From Thalassobaculum sp965228445 (lineage in GTDB: Bacteria > Pseudomonadota > Alphaproteobacteria > Thalassobaculales > Thalassobaculaceae), in the NCBI GenBank assembly GCA_965228445.1, contig OZ245813.1, positions 2,294,001 through 2,358,000 on the forward strand: a stretch of 64,000 nt of DNA, given 5' to 3'. This document shows, piece by piece, positions 46,666 to 55,085 of this stretch. A model generated the notes under the pieces. The model was not told the origin of the DNA. It ran no database searches and worked only from the letters and a program-made list of their open reading frames with translations. Made by a program: the position numbers and the translations under genes. Position 1 is the first letter of the stretch; every line of letters starts with the position of its first letter.

Positions 46666-47150
46666 GCCGCCTGCTCCCGGTCCAGCAGCGCCGCGATCGA
46701 GCCGAAGCTGGCCGACCAGCCGGAGCCGACGCCCTTGCGGGCATCCTCCCGGCGGATTCCGACATGGGTCAGGCGCACGACGGTGCCCTCGCCAGCCGGC
46801 TCGAAGGTGACGGTCACCCGGGATTCGGGCGTGACCTCGACCCGCCCGTCGGCGAACTCCCGCTCGTGGCACCAGGTGAAGACCAGCCGGCGCTCCGGCT
46901 CGACCGTCACATAGGTGCCGTGCAGGGCGTCGCGGGAGATCTCGGTCGGTGGCAGGGTGAAGCGCCAGGCTCCGCCCTCCCGCACATCGACCTCGACCGC
47001 CGCCATGCTGTGTGGCGCCAGGCCGAACCAGGCCTTCAGCTCCGCGGGGTCGGTCCAGGCACGGAACACCCGCGCCGGCGAGGCCTTGAAGGTGTTCTCC
47101 ACGACCACCGGGTCGCTGCCGGGGGCCGATGTGAGGAAGGGCAGGCTCAT
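46662..47150 (-). CDS. SRPBCC/AHSA1-like protein
   Basis: A 162-aa START-like fold protein of the Aha1-homologue group (VENTFKASPARVFRAWTDPAELKAWFG, ETVRV-like beta strands and GSGWSASFGSIAALL at the end). It has a hydrophobic pocket, but no enzyme role is known. Starts with ATGA overlap to the ArsR gene upstream and overlaps the DUF899 remnant downstream, the usual arsR-SRPBCC-DUF899 set. Confidence 0.88.
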   Translation of the reverse strand: MSLPFLTSAPGSDPVVVENTFKASPARVFRAWTDPAELKAWFGLAPHSMAAVEVDVREGGAWRFTLPPTEISRDALHGTYVTVEPERRLVFTWCHEREFADGRVEVTPESRVTVTFEPAGEGTVVRLTHVGIRREDARKGVGSGWSASFGSIAALLDREQAA

Positions 47151-47461
47151 GGGTTGTCCTCCAGATATAGGGCCAGGGCGTCGAACCGGCCTTCCCAGAA
47201 CTTCTGGTAGGTCTCCAGCCATTCGGCCGCCTGTTTCATCGGGGCCGCCTCCAGGCGGCAGTAGCGGGTGCGCCCGCGCTTGCTGACGCTTACCAGTCCG
47301 GCCTCCGACAGCACCCGGACATGCTTCGACACGGCGGTCTGCGACATCTGGAACGGCTCGGCGATCTCGGACAGGGCGGTCTCGCCCTGCGCCAGCCGGG
47401 CCAGGATCGCGCGCCGCGTGCCGTCGCCGAGGGCGGCGAAGGTCTGGTCGAGTTGGGTCAT
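47147..47461 (-). CDS. ArsR-family transcriptional repressor
   Basis: A 104-aa winged-helix repressor: TFAALGDGTRRAILARLAQGETALSEIAEPFQMSQTAVSKHVRVLSEAGLV, no metal-binding Cys pair, so probably senses something other than metal. Start at 47461 (MTQLDQTF) is favoured by GAAGG 8 bases upstream; ATG at 47476 would add 5 residues and lacks an SD. Tandem palindromes just upstream are its likely operators, shared with the divergent GST gene. Confidence 0.9.
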   Translation of the reverse strand: MTQLDQTFAALGDGTRRAILARLAQGETALSEIAEPFQMSQTAVSKHVRVLSEAGLVSVSKRGRTRYCRLEAAPMKQAAEWLETYQKFWEGRFDALALYLEDNP

Positions 47462-47477
47462 CGCGTCGGCCTTCATC

Positions 47478-47536
47478 AGTCAACTTATTGGTTGACTATA
47501 ACGCGTGCTCCATATTAGTCAACCATCCGGTTTACT
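47478..47536. promoter_or_regulatory. Two tandem 20-bp operators between arsR and gst
   Basis: AGTCAAC-N6-GTTGACT at 47478-47497 is a perfect 7-bp inverted repeat; a second copy AGTCAAC-N6-GTTTACT at 47517-47536 has one mismatch. Each carries a TTGACT -35-like element for transcription in both directions. Their position between the two start codons points to ArsR binding. Confidence 0.65.
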
Positions 47537-47552
47537 TTTATGGAGGCTTCCG

Positions 47553-48164
47553 ATGAAGCTGTACTCGCATCCGATCGCACCGAATGCCCTGCGGACTCTG
47601 GTGTTTCTGGCGGAAAAGGGGATCGAGGTGGCGCTCGAGCCGGTCGACCTGATGGTGGCCGAGACCAGAACGCCCGCCTTCCTGAAGAAGAATTCCCTGG
47701 GCGAGGTGCCGGTGCTGGAACTGGACGACGGCACCCTGATCACCGAGAGCGTGGCGATCTGCCGGTATTTCGAGGAGACCCATCCCGAGCCGCGGCTGAT
47801 GGGCGCCTCGCCGGTGGAGGCCGCCCAGGTCGAGATGTGGAGCCGGCGCATGGAACAGCAGATCCTCGGCCCGATCGCCCAGGTCGGCCTGCACACCCAC
47901 CCCTTCTTCGCCGAGAAGGTCGAGCAGGTGCCGGCCTATGCCGAGACCCAGGTCCGGCTGATGGCGAAGAAGTGGGGCTGGCTCGACGACGAACTGTCGG
48001 ACGGGCGCACCTTCGTGTGCAACGACCGGTTCTCCATCGCCGACATCACCGGCATGGCCGCCCTGCACATCTGCGATGCCTTCGGCCATCCAGTCCCCGA
48101 GGGGCTGCCGAACGTGAAGCGCTGGGAAGACGCGGTCCGCGCCCGGCCGACCTGGAAGCGCTGA
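47553..48164 (+). CDS. Glutathione S-transferase
   Basis: A 203-aa soluble GST: thioredoxin-fold N-domain (MKLYSHPIAPNALRTLVFLAE, then NSLGEVPVLELDDGTLITESVAICRYFEETHP with the conserved GSH-binding VP and ES) and an all-helical C-domain (FSIADITGMAAL). Conjugates glutathione to an unknown electrophile. GGAGG is 6 bases before the ATG. Divergent from arsR and likely repressed by it. Confidence 0.93.
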   Translation: MKLYSHPIAPNALRTLVFLAEKGIEVALEPVDLMVAETRTPAFLKKNSLGEVPVLELDDGTLITESVAICRYFEETHPEPRLMGASPVEAAQVEMWSRRMEQQILGPIAQVGLHTHPFFAEKVEQVPAYAETQVRLMAKKWGWLDDELSDGRTFVCNDRFSIADITGMAALHICDAFGHPVPEGLPNVKRWEDAVRARPTWKR

Positions 48165-48167
48165 CCC

Positions 48168-48512
48168 ATGGCCGTCGACGCCGAGCTGAACGACCGCCTG
48201 CGCGCCGCGCTCGACGGCATCCCCTGCATTTCCGAGAAGCCGATGATGGGAGCGACCTGCTTCTTCCATCACGGCAACATGCTGAGCGGCGCCGACCGGA
48301 CGACGGCCGGGGAGCGCCGCTTCCTGTTCCGGGTCGGTCCGACCGGGACGGCCGAGGCGTTGTCCCGCCCCGGCGCCCGGCCGGCGGAACCCGACACGCC
48401 GCCGCTGCCGGGCGTGGTCTTCGTGGCGGCGGAGGCCTGCGACGCCGACGCCCTGCGCGGCTGGATCGATCTGGCGATGGATTTCGTCTGGGCGCTGCCG
48501 CCCAAGGCCTAA
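48168..48512 (+). CDS. TfoX N-terminal domain protein
   Basis: A 114-aa stand-alone TfoX_N domain (EKPMMGATCFFHHGNMLSGADR and RFLFRVGPTGTAEAL). Known in isolation in many alphaproteobacteria, without shown competence role. It starts 3 bases after the GST stop, so co-transcribed. Confidence 0.85.
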   Translation: MAVDAELNDRLRAALDGIPCISEKPMMGATCFFHHGNMLSGADRTTAGERRFLFRVGPTGTAEALSRPGARPAEPDTPPLPGVVFVAAEACDADALRGWIDLAMDFVWALPPKA

Positions 48513-48524
48513 GGGGGCGAGGCG

Positions 48525-49328
48525 CTAGTCGGCGAAGCCGGGGTCCTTGCGCTCCATCATCCGCACCAGGGCCGGCCACTCGATCGGATCGACCGTGCCG
48601 ATATTGGCCGCGCCCTTCTCCCATTGCTGGGCCGTGTGCTCGGCGACATGGGCGGGCGGCCGCGCCGGTGTCATGCCGGACGCCATCACCTCCATCTGCA
48701 GCCGGCAGGCGCGCTCCAGGTAGTAGATCCGGCGGAACGCTTCCGGCACGGATTGGCCGCAGGTCAGCAGGCCGTGGTTGCGCAGGATCATCGCGTTCCT
48801 GTCGCCCAGGTCGCCGACCAGCCGCTCGCGCTCGTTCAGGTCCGTCGCCATGCCCTCCAGCTCGTGATAGGCGATCCGGTCGTGGAACTGCAGCGACTGC
48901 TGGTCCAGCGGGATCAGCCCCTCCTGGGTCGCGGCCACCGCGCAGCCGGCCCGGCTGTGGGTGTGGATGATGCAGCGCGCGTCCGGCCGTGCCCCGTGGA
49001 TCGCGGAATGGATGACATAGCCGGGTCCGTTCACCGGATACGCGTCCTCGTCCAGGGCAGTGCCGTCGATATCGACCCGCAGCAGGTTGGACGCCGTGAT
49101 CTCGGTATAGTGCCGCCCGAACCCGTTGATCAGGAACACGTCCTTGCCATCCACCTTGTACGGCAGCTTGGCGGTGATGTGGTTGAAGACCAGGTCGGCC
49201 ATGCCGAAATGCTCGACCAGCCGATAGCAGCAGGCGAGGTCGACCCGCAGCGTCCACTCCTCCTCGGAAACGGCGCCGCGGCGGCGGTCGGCTGAAAGAG
49301 ACTGGGCGGACAGGGCGGTGACGGACAT
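48525..49328 (-). CDS. Class II aldolase/adducin family protein
   Basis: A 267-aa zinc-dependent aldolase-fold protein: LACCYRLVEHFGMADLVFNHITAKLP, catalytic region IIHTHSRAGCAVAATQEGL with metal His residues, and ILRNHGLLTCG. Related enzymes cleave sugar phosphates, but the adducin-type subgroup's substrate is unclear. ATG at 49328 has GGGAGG upstream; a longer frame is unlikely. Adjacent to a LysR gene that may respond to its pathway. Confidence 0.87.
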   Translation of the reverse strand: MSVTALSAQSLSADRRRGAVSEEEWTLRVDLACCYRLVEHFGMADLVFNHITAKLPYKVDGKDVFLINGFGRHYTEITASNLLRVDIDGTALDEDAYPVNGPGYVIHSAIHGARPDARCIIHTHSRAGCAVAATQEGLIPLDQQSLQFHDRIAYHELEGMATDLNERERLVGDLGDRNAMILRNHGLLTCGQSVPEAFRRIYYLERACRLQMEVMASGMTPARPPAHVAEHTAQQWEKGAANIGTVDPIEWPALVRMMERKDPGFAD

Positions 49329-49366
49329 GGCGGGCCTCCCGGAGCGGTTCTTGTGTTTCCGGCAGT

Positions 49367-50290
49367 CTATCGGGAGGGCCGATGGCCGTCGATCCGCCAC
49401 GGCGGGACCCGCCACACCTCCGCAAGATAATCGATGAACACCCGGATCTTGGCTGAGACGTGCCGGCTCTGGTGATGCACCGCGTGCACCGCGATGTCGG
49501 GCGCCCGCCAGTCGGCCAGCAGCGGCACCAGGGAGCCGTCGGCGAAATGCGGGCCGAGCACGAAGTCGGGCTGCAGCACCACCCCCGCGCCGGACACCGC
49601 CGCCTCGGTCAGCACCTCGCCGTTATTGGCCGACATCGGACCGCGCGGGCGGACGCTGACCTCCTCCCCGGCCGGTCCGACGAAGCGCCAGGACGGCCCC
49701 TCCGCCGAATAGGCATAGGCGAGGCAGGCATGGTCGATCAGATCGGTGGGATGCGCGGGCGCGCCGCGCTGGGCCAGATAGTCCGGCGATGCGGCCAGAT
49801 GCAGGCCGACCGGCGCCAGCCGCCGGGCGACCAGGGTGGAGTCGGTCAGGCGGCCGATCCGCACGGCGACGTCGTACCCCTCCTCCAGCAGGTCCACCAC
49901 CCGGTCGTTCACCGTCAGGTCCACGGACAGGTCGGGATAGCGGCGCAGGAACGGCGCGACGGTCGCCGCCAGATGGGTGCGGGAGAACGAGACCGGCCCG
50001 TTGATCCGCAGCAGGCCCGCCGGCGCCAGCCGTTCGCCCCGCGCCTCGGTCTCCGCCACCTCGAAATCGTGCAGCAGCCGCCGGGCGCGCTCCAGGTAGC
50101 GGCGTCCGGCATCGGTCAGCCGGACCCGTCGGGTGGTCCGCTCCAGCAGCTTCACGCCGAGCCGGTCCTCCAGCGCCTGCACGTGCTTGCTGGCCATGGC
50201 CCGGGACAGGTCGAGCCGGTCCGCCGCCTCGGAGAAGCTTTCCGCTTCGGCGACGGCGATGAAGGTCGAGAGAAGCGCGAACCGATCCAT
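49367..50290 (-). CDS. LysR-family regulator
   Basis: A 307-aa LysR regulator: HTH (MDRFALLSTFIAVAEAESFSEAADRLDLSRAMASKHVQALEDRLG) and an effector-binding domain with the usual FADGSLVPLLADWRAP. Closest in form to the CrgA/PA-type group that controls quinone and oxidoreductase genes. Divergent from DoxX-dioxygenase-SDR, which it probably controls. Confidence 0.9.
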   Translation of the reverse strand: MDRFALLSTFIAVAEAESFSEAADRLDLSRAMASKHVQALEDRLGVKLLERTTRRVRLTDAGRRYLERARRLLHDFEVAETEARGERLAPAGLLRINGPVSFSRTHLAATVAPFLRRYPDLSVDLTVNDRVVDLLEEGYDVAVRIGRLTDSTLVARRLAPVGLHLAASPDYLAQRGAPAHPTDLIDHACLAYAYSAEGPSWRFVGPAGEEVSVRPRGPMSANNGEVLTEAAVSGAGVVLQPDFVLGPHFADGSLVPLLADWRAPDIAVHAVHHQSRHVSAKIRVFIDYLAEVWRVPPWRIDGHRPSR

Positions 50291-50441
50291 TGTCAACTAC
50301 AGTGAGACAATCATTTTCAAACTGCACCAATTATTTTCGCGATTAACCCTCGTATCTCTGTCTCCAGGAAACACGGCGGGGGCCCGCCGCCAGGACACAC
50401 CACCGATACACGGGGCCACCACATCAGAGATGGAGGACACC
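50291..50441. promoter_or_regulatory. Divergent control region lysR / doxX
   Basis: An AT-rich 150-base gap with TTTTCAAACTG and ATTATTTTCGCGATTAA near 50312-50345. It is the probable LysR binding and promoter region, but I see no long perfect palindrome. Confidence 0.35.
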
Positions 50442-50873
50442 ATGTACGACAGCCTCGACACCCGCACGGCGCCCTATGCCGCCCTGCTCCTGCGCGTCAC
50501 CCTCGGCATCGCCTTCTTGGCCCATGCCGGCCTGAAGGTCTTCGTCTTCACCATCCCCGGCACCGTCGGCTATTTCGAGAGCATCGGCTTCCCGGGCTTC
50601 TTCGCCTATCTGGTCATCCTGGCCGAGGCCGGCGGCGGCATCGCCCTGATCGCCGGCGCCTACACGCGGCTGATCTCGCTGCTGCTGGTCCCCGTGATGA
50701 TCGGCGCCCTGCTGCAGCACACCGGCAACGGCTGGCTGTTCACCGCCGAGGGCGGCGGCTGGGAGTATCCGGCCATGTGGCTCGCCCTGCTCTTCGTCCA
50801 GGCCGGCCTCGGCGACGGCGCCTACGCGGTGAAGCTGCCGCGCCCCGCCATCCTCGGATCGACCGCCGCCTGA
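50442..50873 (+). CDS. DoxX family membrane protein
   Basis: A 143-aa four-helix inner membrane protein: LLLRVTLGIAFLAHAGLKVFVF, GYFESIGFPGFFAYLVILAEAGGGIALIAGAYTRL, and a final helix. DoxX members take part in membrane redox protection. Start ATG 50442 has GGAGGA at 50432; an ATG 12 bases earlier contains that SD and is unlikely. Confidence 0.9.
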   Translation: MYDSLDTRTAPYAALLLRVTLGIAFLAHAGLKVFVFTIPGTVGYFESIGFPGFFAYLVILAEAGGGIALIAGAYTRLISLLLVPVMIGALLQHTGNGWLFTAEGGGWEYPAMWLALLFVQAGLGDGAYAVKLPRPAILGSTAA

Positions 50874-50961
50874 CCGGTCCCCGACCGCGATCCCGACCGC
50901 GATCCCGCAGGGGGGCTCGGCTGCTCGACGGCCGGGCCCCTTTTGTTTAGGAGAATGACCT

Positions 50962-51744
50962 ATGTCACCGCTTCCCGCGATCTTCGTCAGCCACGGATCC
51001 CCGACCCTCGTCCTCGACGACGTGCCGGCCCGCGACTTCCTGCGCGGCCTGGGGGCCGAACTGCCCCGGCCGCGCGCCATCGTCGTCGTGAGCGCCCATT
51101 ACGAGGCGCGGGGCGTGCGGGTCGATACCGCCGCCCGACCCCGGGTGATCCACGACTTCTACGGCTTTCCCAAGCCGCTCTATGACCTGCAATACGCCGC
51201 CCCCGGCGATCCGGCCCTGGCGGCCGACATCCTTGCCAGGCTGGAGCGCGCCGGGCTCGCGGCCCAGGGCGACCAGAGCTGGGGGTTCGACCACGGCACC
51301 TGGGTGCCGCTGGCCCTGATGTTTCCGGACGCCGACATTCCGGTGGTCGCCGTCTCGGTCGACCCCGAGGCCGGGCCGGAGCACCACCGTCGGCTGGGCG
51401 CCGCACTGGCCCCGCTGCGCGACGACGGGGTGCTGATCCTGGGCTCCGGCGCCTTCACCCATAACCTGGGCGAGCTGCGCCGCGGCGGCCGGGCCGACCT
51501 CGAGTCGCCCGACTGGGTGAGCCGCTTCGTCGACTGGACCGCCGGCGCGATCCGGGACGGCCGTACCGACGACCTGCTGCACTACCGGGAGCGCGCGCCC
51601 GACGCCCTGCGCAACCACCCGACCGAGGAGCACTTCCTGCCGCTGTTCGCAGCACTCGGCGCCGGCGGCGGCGGCAAGGGCCGGCGGCTGCACGCCAGCA
51701 CGACCTTCTCGGTGCTCGCCATGGATGCCTACGCCTTCGGCTGA
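50962..51744 (+). CDS. DODA-type extradiol dioxygenase family (YgiD-like)
   Basis: A 260-aa class III extradiol dioxygenase relative: metal His in FVSHGSP, VVSAHYEARG, FDHGTWVPL and GSGAFTHNLGEL. YgiD in E. coli acts on catechol-like substrates, possibly DOPA. 88 bases after doxX and 18 before an SDR gene. Confidence 0.9.
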   Translation: MSPLPAIFVSHGSPTLVLDDVPARDFLRGLGAELPRPRAIVVVSAHYEARGVRVDTAARPRVIHDFYGFPKPLYDLQYAAPGDPALAADILARLERAGLAAQGDQSWGFDHGTWVPLALMFPDADIPVVAVSVDPEAGPEHHRRLGAALAPLRDDGVLILGSGAFTHNLGELRRGGRADLESPDWVSRFVDWTAGAIRDGRTDDLLHYRERAPDALRNHPTEEHFLPLFAALGAGGGGKGRRLHASTTFSVLAMDAYAFG

Positions 51745-51762
51745 CGAAAGGAACCCCGCCCG

Positions 51763-52518
51763 ATGACCGAGATCACCCGCCGCGTCCTCATCACCGGTGC
51801 CGCCTCCGGCATCGGCGCCGCCACCGCGCGCCGGCTGGCCGGTCCCGGCACGGGCCTGCTGCTGCACACCCGCGGCAATGCCGACCGGTTGGAGGCTGTG
51901 GCGGCGGAACTTCGGGATGCCGGGGCGGCGGTGGAGACGATGCTGGGCGATCTCGCCGACGCCGCCCTGCCCGGCGCGCTGGTCGGCCGGGCGACGGACG
52001 CCTTCGGCGGGCTGGACGCCCTGGTTGCCAATGCCGGCTGGGCCCGCAAGGTGCCGCTGCTGGACTCGACGATGGAGGAACTGGAGGCGCCGGTCGACGC
52101 CATCGCCCGCGGCTTCGCCCTGATGGCCCAGGCGGCGGCGCCGCACCTGAAGGCCAGCGCCTGCGGCCGGGTCGTCGCGGTCTCCGCCTTCGGCCCGCAT
52201 GTCTACCGCCCGGGCGTGATGACCTTCCCCGGAACCGCGGCGGCCAAGGCGGCGCTGGAGACCCATGTCCGCTCGCTCGCCTTCGAGCTGGCGGCCGACG
52301 GGGTGACGGCGAACGCGGTGGTGCCGGGCTTCATCCAGAAGGACGCCGGCACCAGCCGGGCGGTCACGGCCGAGTCGGCGGCCCAGGTCGCCGCCCAGAT
52401 CCCCATGGGCCGGCTCGGCTCGTCGGACGAGGTGGCCGCGGTGATCGTCTTCCTGCTGTCGCCGGAGGCCGGCTACGTCACCGGCCAGTGCATCCACGTG
52501 AACGGCGGGCTGGTCTGA
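51763..52518 (+). CDS. SDR-family protein with altered catalytic Tyr
   Basis: A 251-aa short-chain dehydrogenase-type protein with TGAASGIG, ANAGW, AVSAFG Ser motif and the C-terminal GYVTGQCIHVNGG. The expected YxxxK reads TAAAK (in FPGTAAAKAAL), so the catalytic Tyr is Thr while Lys is kept. It may be inactive or use another proton donor. Same operon as doxX and the dioxygenase. Confidence 0.82.
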   Translation: MTEITRRVLITGAASGIGAATARRLAGPGTGLLLHTRGNADRLEAVAAELRDAGAAVETMLGDLADAALPGALVGRATDAFGGLDALVANAGWARKVPLLDSTMEELEAPVDAIARGFALMAQAAAPHLKASACGRVVAVSAFGPHVYRPGVMTFPGTAAAKAALETHVRSLAFELAADGVTANAVVPGFIQKDAGTSRAVTAESAAQVAAQIPMGRLGSSDEVAAVIVFLLSPEAGYVTGQCIHVNGGLV

Positions 52519-52535
52519 ACCGCCCCGCCGGCGCC

Positions 52536-53189
52536 CTACTCGGTGGTGCCGAACAGCCGGTCGCCGGCATCGCCCAGGCCCGGCACGATATAGGCCTTTT
52601 CGTTCAGCTTCTCGTCCAGGGCGGCCACGTAGATCGGCACATCCGGATGGTCCTGGTGGAACCGGCGCACGCCCTCCGGGGCGGCGACCAGGGCCATGAA
52701 GCGGATCCGGCTGTCCGGCACCCCGTGCTTGTTCAGCACGTCGGCGGCATGGCTGGCGGAGTTGCCGGTGGCCAGCATCGGGTCGACCAGGACGAAGACC
52801 CGCTCCTCGGCCGCCGGCAGCTTCACCAGGTATTCCACCGGCTCGTGGGTCTTGGGATCGCGGTACAGGCCGACATGGCCCTCATAGGCGGTCGGGATCA
52901 GCTCGCGCAGCCCGTCCACCATGCCGAGGCCGGCGCGCAGCACGCCCACCATCACCAGCCGCGGCTCGGCCAGGGTCGGCGCCTGCATGGTCGCCACCGG
53001 CGTCTGGATCTCGCGGGTGGTCGCCTCCAGGGTGCGGGTGACCTCGTAGCCCAGGAACAGCGCGATCTCCTTCAGCAGCACCCGGAACTTGGAGGTGGAG
53101 GTGTCCTTCTCGCGCATGATGGTCAGCTTGTGCTGCACCAGCGGATGGTCGACGACGAACAGGTTCGGAAAGGCGGGATCGGTCTTCAT
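52536..53189 (-). CDS. upp: Uracil phosphoribosyltransferase
   Basis: Salvages uracil to UMP with PRPP. 217 aa. VVDHPLVQHKLTIMREKDTSTSKFR, LRAGLGMVDGLRELIP, PRPP loop VDPMLATGNSA and final YIVPGLGDAGDRLFGT. ATG at 53189 chosen; the 30-codon longer frame is spurious. Confidence 0.96.
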   Translation of the reverse strand: MKTDPAFPNLFVVDHPLVQHKLTIMREKDTSTSKFRVLLKEIALFLGYEVTRTLEATTREIQTPVATMQAPTLAEPRLVMVGVLRAGLGMVDGLRELIPTAYEGHVGLYRDPKTHEPVEYLVKLPAAEERVFVLVDPMLATGNSASHAADVLNKHGVPDSRIRFMALVAAPEGVRRFHQDHPDVPIYVAALDEKLNEKAYIVPGLGDAGDRLFGTTE

Positions 53190-53302
53190 GGCACGGACTC
53201 TCGGCTCGGCAGTGCGGTCGGGGCGGCACGTCGGCGTGGTGCATCGGCGTGGCGCATCGGGCGGCAGCATAGCTTCCACGCGCCGGATAGGCGACCGCGC
53301 AC

Positions 53303-53329
53303 GAAAACGCCCGCCTTTTCAGGCGGGCG
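53303..53329 (-). terminator. Intrinsic terminator after rpmB
   Basis: Perfect 8-bp stem CGCCCGCC/GGCGGGCG (53308-53315, 53322-53329) followed on the minus strand by TTTTCG, 30 bases after the rpmB stop. Confidence 0.88.
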
Positions 53330-53358
53330 CGGTAGACGACGGGCAGAACCCGAAAGGA

Positions 53359-53655
53359 TCAGGCGGCAGTGGCCTTCGCTTCGGCGGCGAGGATGCGCTT
53401 CTTCAGGCGGCGCGCCTCCTGCGACAGCTCGGACGCCCGGGCGGCCTTCAGGAAGGCGTCCAGGCCGCCGCGATGCTCGACGGTGCGCAGCGCGCCGGTC
53501 GACAGGCGCAGGCGGACCATCTCGCCCAGCGCGTCGGACAGCAGCGAGGTGTCCTGAAGGTTCGGCAGAAACCGGCGACGGGTGCGGTTGTTCGCGTGGC
53601 TGACGTTGTTGCCGGTCAGCACACCCTTGCCAGTAAGATCGCAGCGACGGGCCAT
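53359..53655 (-). CDS. rpmB: 50S ribosomal protein bL28
   Basis: 98 aa with the bL28 features MARRCDLTGKGVLTGNNVSHANNRTRRRFLPN (in pieces) and RTVEHRGGLDAFL. The long alphaproteobacterial form with helical tail. ATG at 53655; frame upstream is not part of the gene. Confidence 0.96.
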   Translation of the reverse strand: MARRCDLTGKGVLTGNNVSHANNRTRRRFLPNLQDTSLLSDALGEMVRLRLSTGALRTVEHRGGLDAFLKAARASELSQEARRLKKRILAAEAKATAA

Positions 53656-53816
53656 GACACGTTCCTCGACTTCTTTCCTGGCCCCGCCCCCGGACGTTTC
53701 CTGCGGCGATCGGCCCACGTAAAACAGCGGCGTCGCCGGATGAGGCGACGCGAGGCGGGGGATATACGTGAGGCCGGCGGAGGCGTCAAGCGCCGAGACG
53801 GCCTCTCCGCCCGGTT

Positions 53817-54329
53817 TCAGGCGGTTTCCTCATAGGCCATCGGCGGCAGCATCGGTCCGGTGCGCACGCTGGGGCCGGCCAGCACCATCTTCGACTTCAC
53901 CGGCGAGGACAGCACGATCGACGTCGTGGTCTCGCCATAGGTCCGAAGCTGGGCGATCACATGCTCCAGATGGGTCATCGACGAGACGATGACCTTGATC
54001 ATGTAGCTGTCCTGCCCGGTGATGTGATGGCACTCCTGCACCTCGGACAGGGTGTGCGCCACCGTGGCGATCCGGCCGTGGTTCTCGCCGATGGTCTTCA
54101 GGTGCACGAAGGCCGTCGTCGGATAGCCGAGCTTGGACGGATCGACCATGGCGCGGTAGCCGGTGATGACCCCGGTATCCTCCATCCGGCGCACCCGTTC
54201 GGCGATGGCGGGAGAGGACAGCCCGACCCGTCGGCCGAGCTCGCTATAGGACAGACGCGCATCTTCCTGCAGGACCCGCAGGAGCTGCCACCCGACCTTG
54301 TCCAGTTGAGCGTCCACGTCACCGGCCAT
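53817..54329 (-). CDS. Lrp/AsnC-family transcriptional regulator
   Basis: A 170-aa Lrp-type regulator: HTH (LDKVGWQLLRVLQEDARLSYSELGRRVGLSSPAIAERVRRMEDTGVI) and RAM domain (ECHHITGQDSYMIKVIV). Divergent from the RHH gene with a long AT-rich promoter region carrying a candidate operator. Confidence 0.9.
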   Translation of the reverse strand: MAGDVDAQLDKVGWQLLRVLQEDARLSYSELGRRVGLSSPAIAERVRRMEDTGVITGYRAMVDPSKLGYPTTAFVHLKTIGENHGRIATVAHTLSEVQECHHITGQDSYMIKVIVSSMTHLEHVIAQLRTYGETTTSIVLSSPVKSKMVLAGPSVRTGPMLPPMAYEETA

Positions 54330-54676
54330 CAGCGTTTCTCACTGTTCTGTTTGGTCGCCGTGCGATACCGAAAATTCAGCAAGTTTTTGATGAATTTCAA
54401 GTCGTTGGGAAGATACGCCAATCTCCCCCGGGCGGCAAGCGCGGTGGCCCCCCGGAAATCCGCCCCGCCTCGCGCGAGTAGCACGGAAACCCCCATGGCG
54501 CGTATTTCAAAATCCATATTGCACCCTGGGTGGCACCATGCAATCGTGTGCAACTTGCATGCGGTAGTGTGCTTTTTTGTATGTGCCGTGGCTGCAATGC
54601 AAGGCGTATGCATTTGACCTGCCGGCGGCTTTTCCTGCCCGTCGGTATTTCCCGAGACCAGAAAGAGACAGCGGAA
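54330..54676. promoter_or_regulatory. Divergent regulatory gap with candidate Lrp operator
   Basis: AAATTCA (54372-54378) and TGAATTT (54391-54397) form a 7-bp inverted repeat spaced by 12 bases, 43 bases before the Lrp gene start, suggesting autoregulation. The stretch near 54540-54620 is AT-richer and could hold the promoter of the plus-strand RHH gene. No gene in the gap. Confidence 0.4.
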
Positions 54677-55036
54677 GTGACGAAGGAGTTGAGCCGGAAC
54701 CGGCAACGTAGAAACGTCACCTTAGGTTCCCGGCGGACGAGCGTCAGTCTGGAAGAGCAGGTGTGGGAAGGGCTCACCGAAATCTGCCGCCGGGAGGAAG
54801 TCGGACTCGACGAGCTCTGCACCGCGGTGGAAGTCCGCCGGGTGGATTCGTCGATGTCCTCGGCCCTGCGGGTGTTCCTGCTGACCTATTTCCGCCACGC
54901 CGCAGAGCAGCTCGAATCGACCAACGGCACCCAGCCGGGCTTCTCCCAGGGCCCCCAGGCCGCCTTCCCCGGGCTGCTGGACGCCACGATGGACCGCTTC
55001 CACGCCGAACAGAAGAGCGCCGCCGGCAAGGCCTAG
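54677..55036 (+). CDS. Ribbon-helix-helix domain protein
   Basis: A 119-aa protein with an RHH_4-type domain (RNVTLGSRRTSVSLEEQVWEGLTEICRREEVGLDELCTAVEVRR) and a helical tail. These proteins are abundant in Rhodospirillales and likely bind DNA as dimers; targets unknown. GTG at 54677 is the best start in frame; no ATG is available before the domain. Confidence 0.82.
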   Translation: MTKELSRNRQRRNVTLGSRRTSVSLEEQVWEGLTEICRREEVGLDELCTAVEVRRVDSSMSSALRVFLLTYFRHAAEQLESTNGTQPGFSQGPQAAFPGLLDATMDRFHAEQKSAAGKA

Positions 55037-55085
55037 GGCCCCGCGCCCGGCCTGCCTCTCGCCGCTCCCCTCACCCGACCACGCC

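Noticed and set aside
46552..46872. 106-codon minus-strand frame over the DUF899 remnant
   Set aside because: Crosses from the SRPBCC gene into the remnant; only the ends of DUF899 are recognisable, in two frames.
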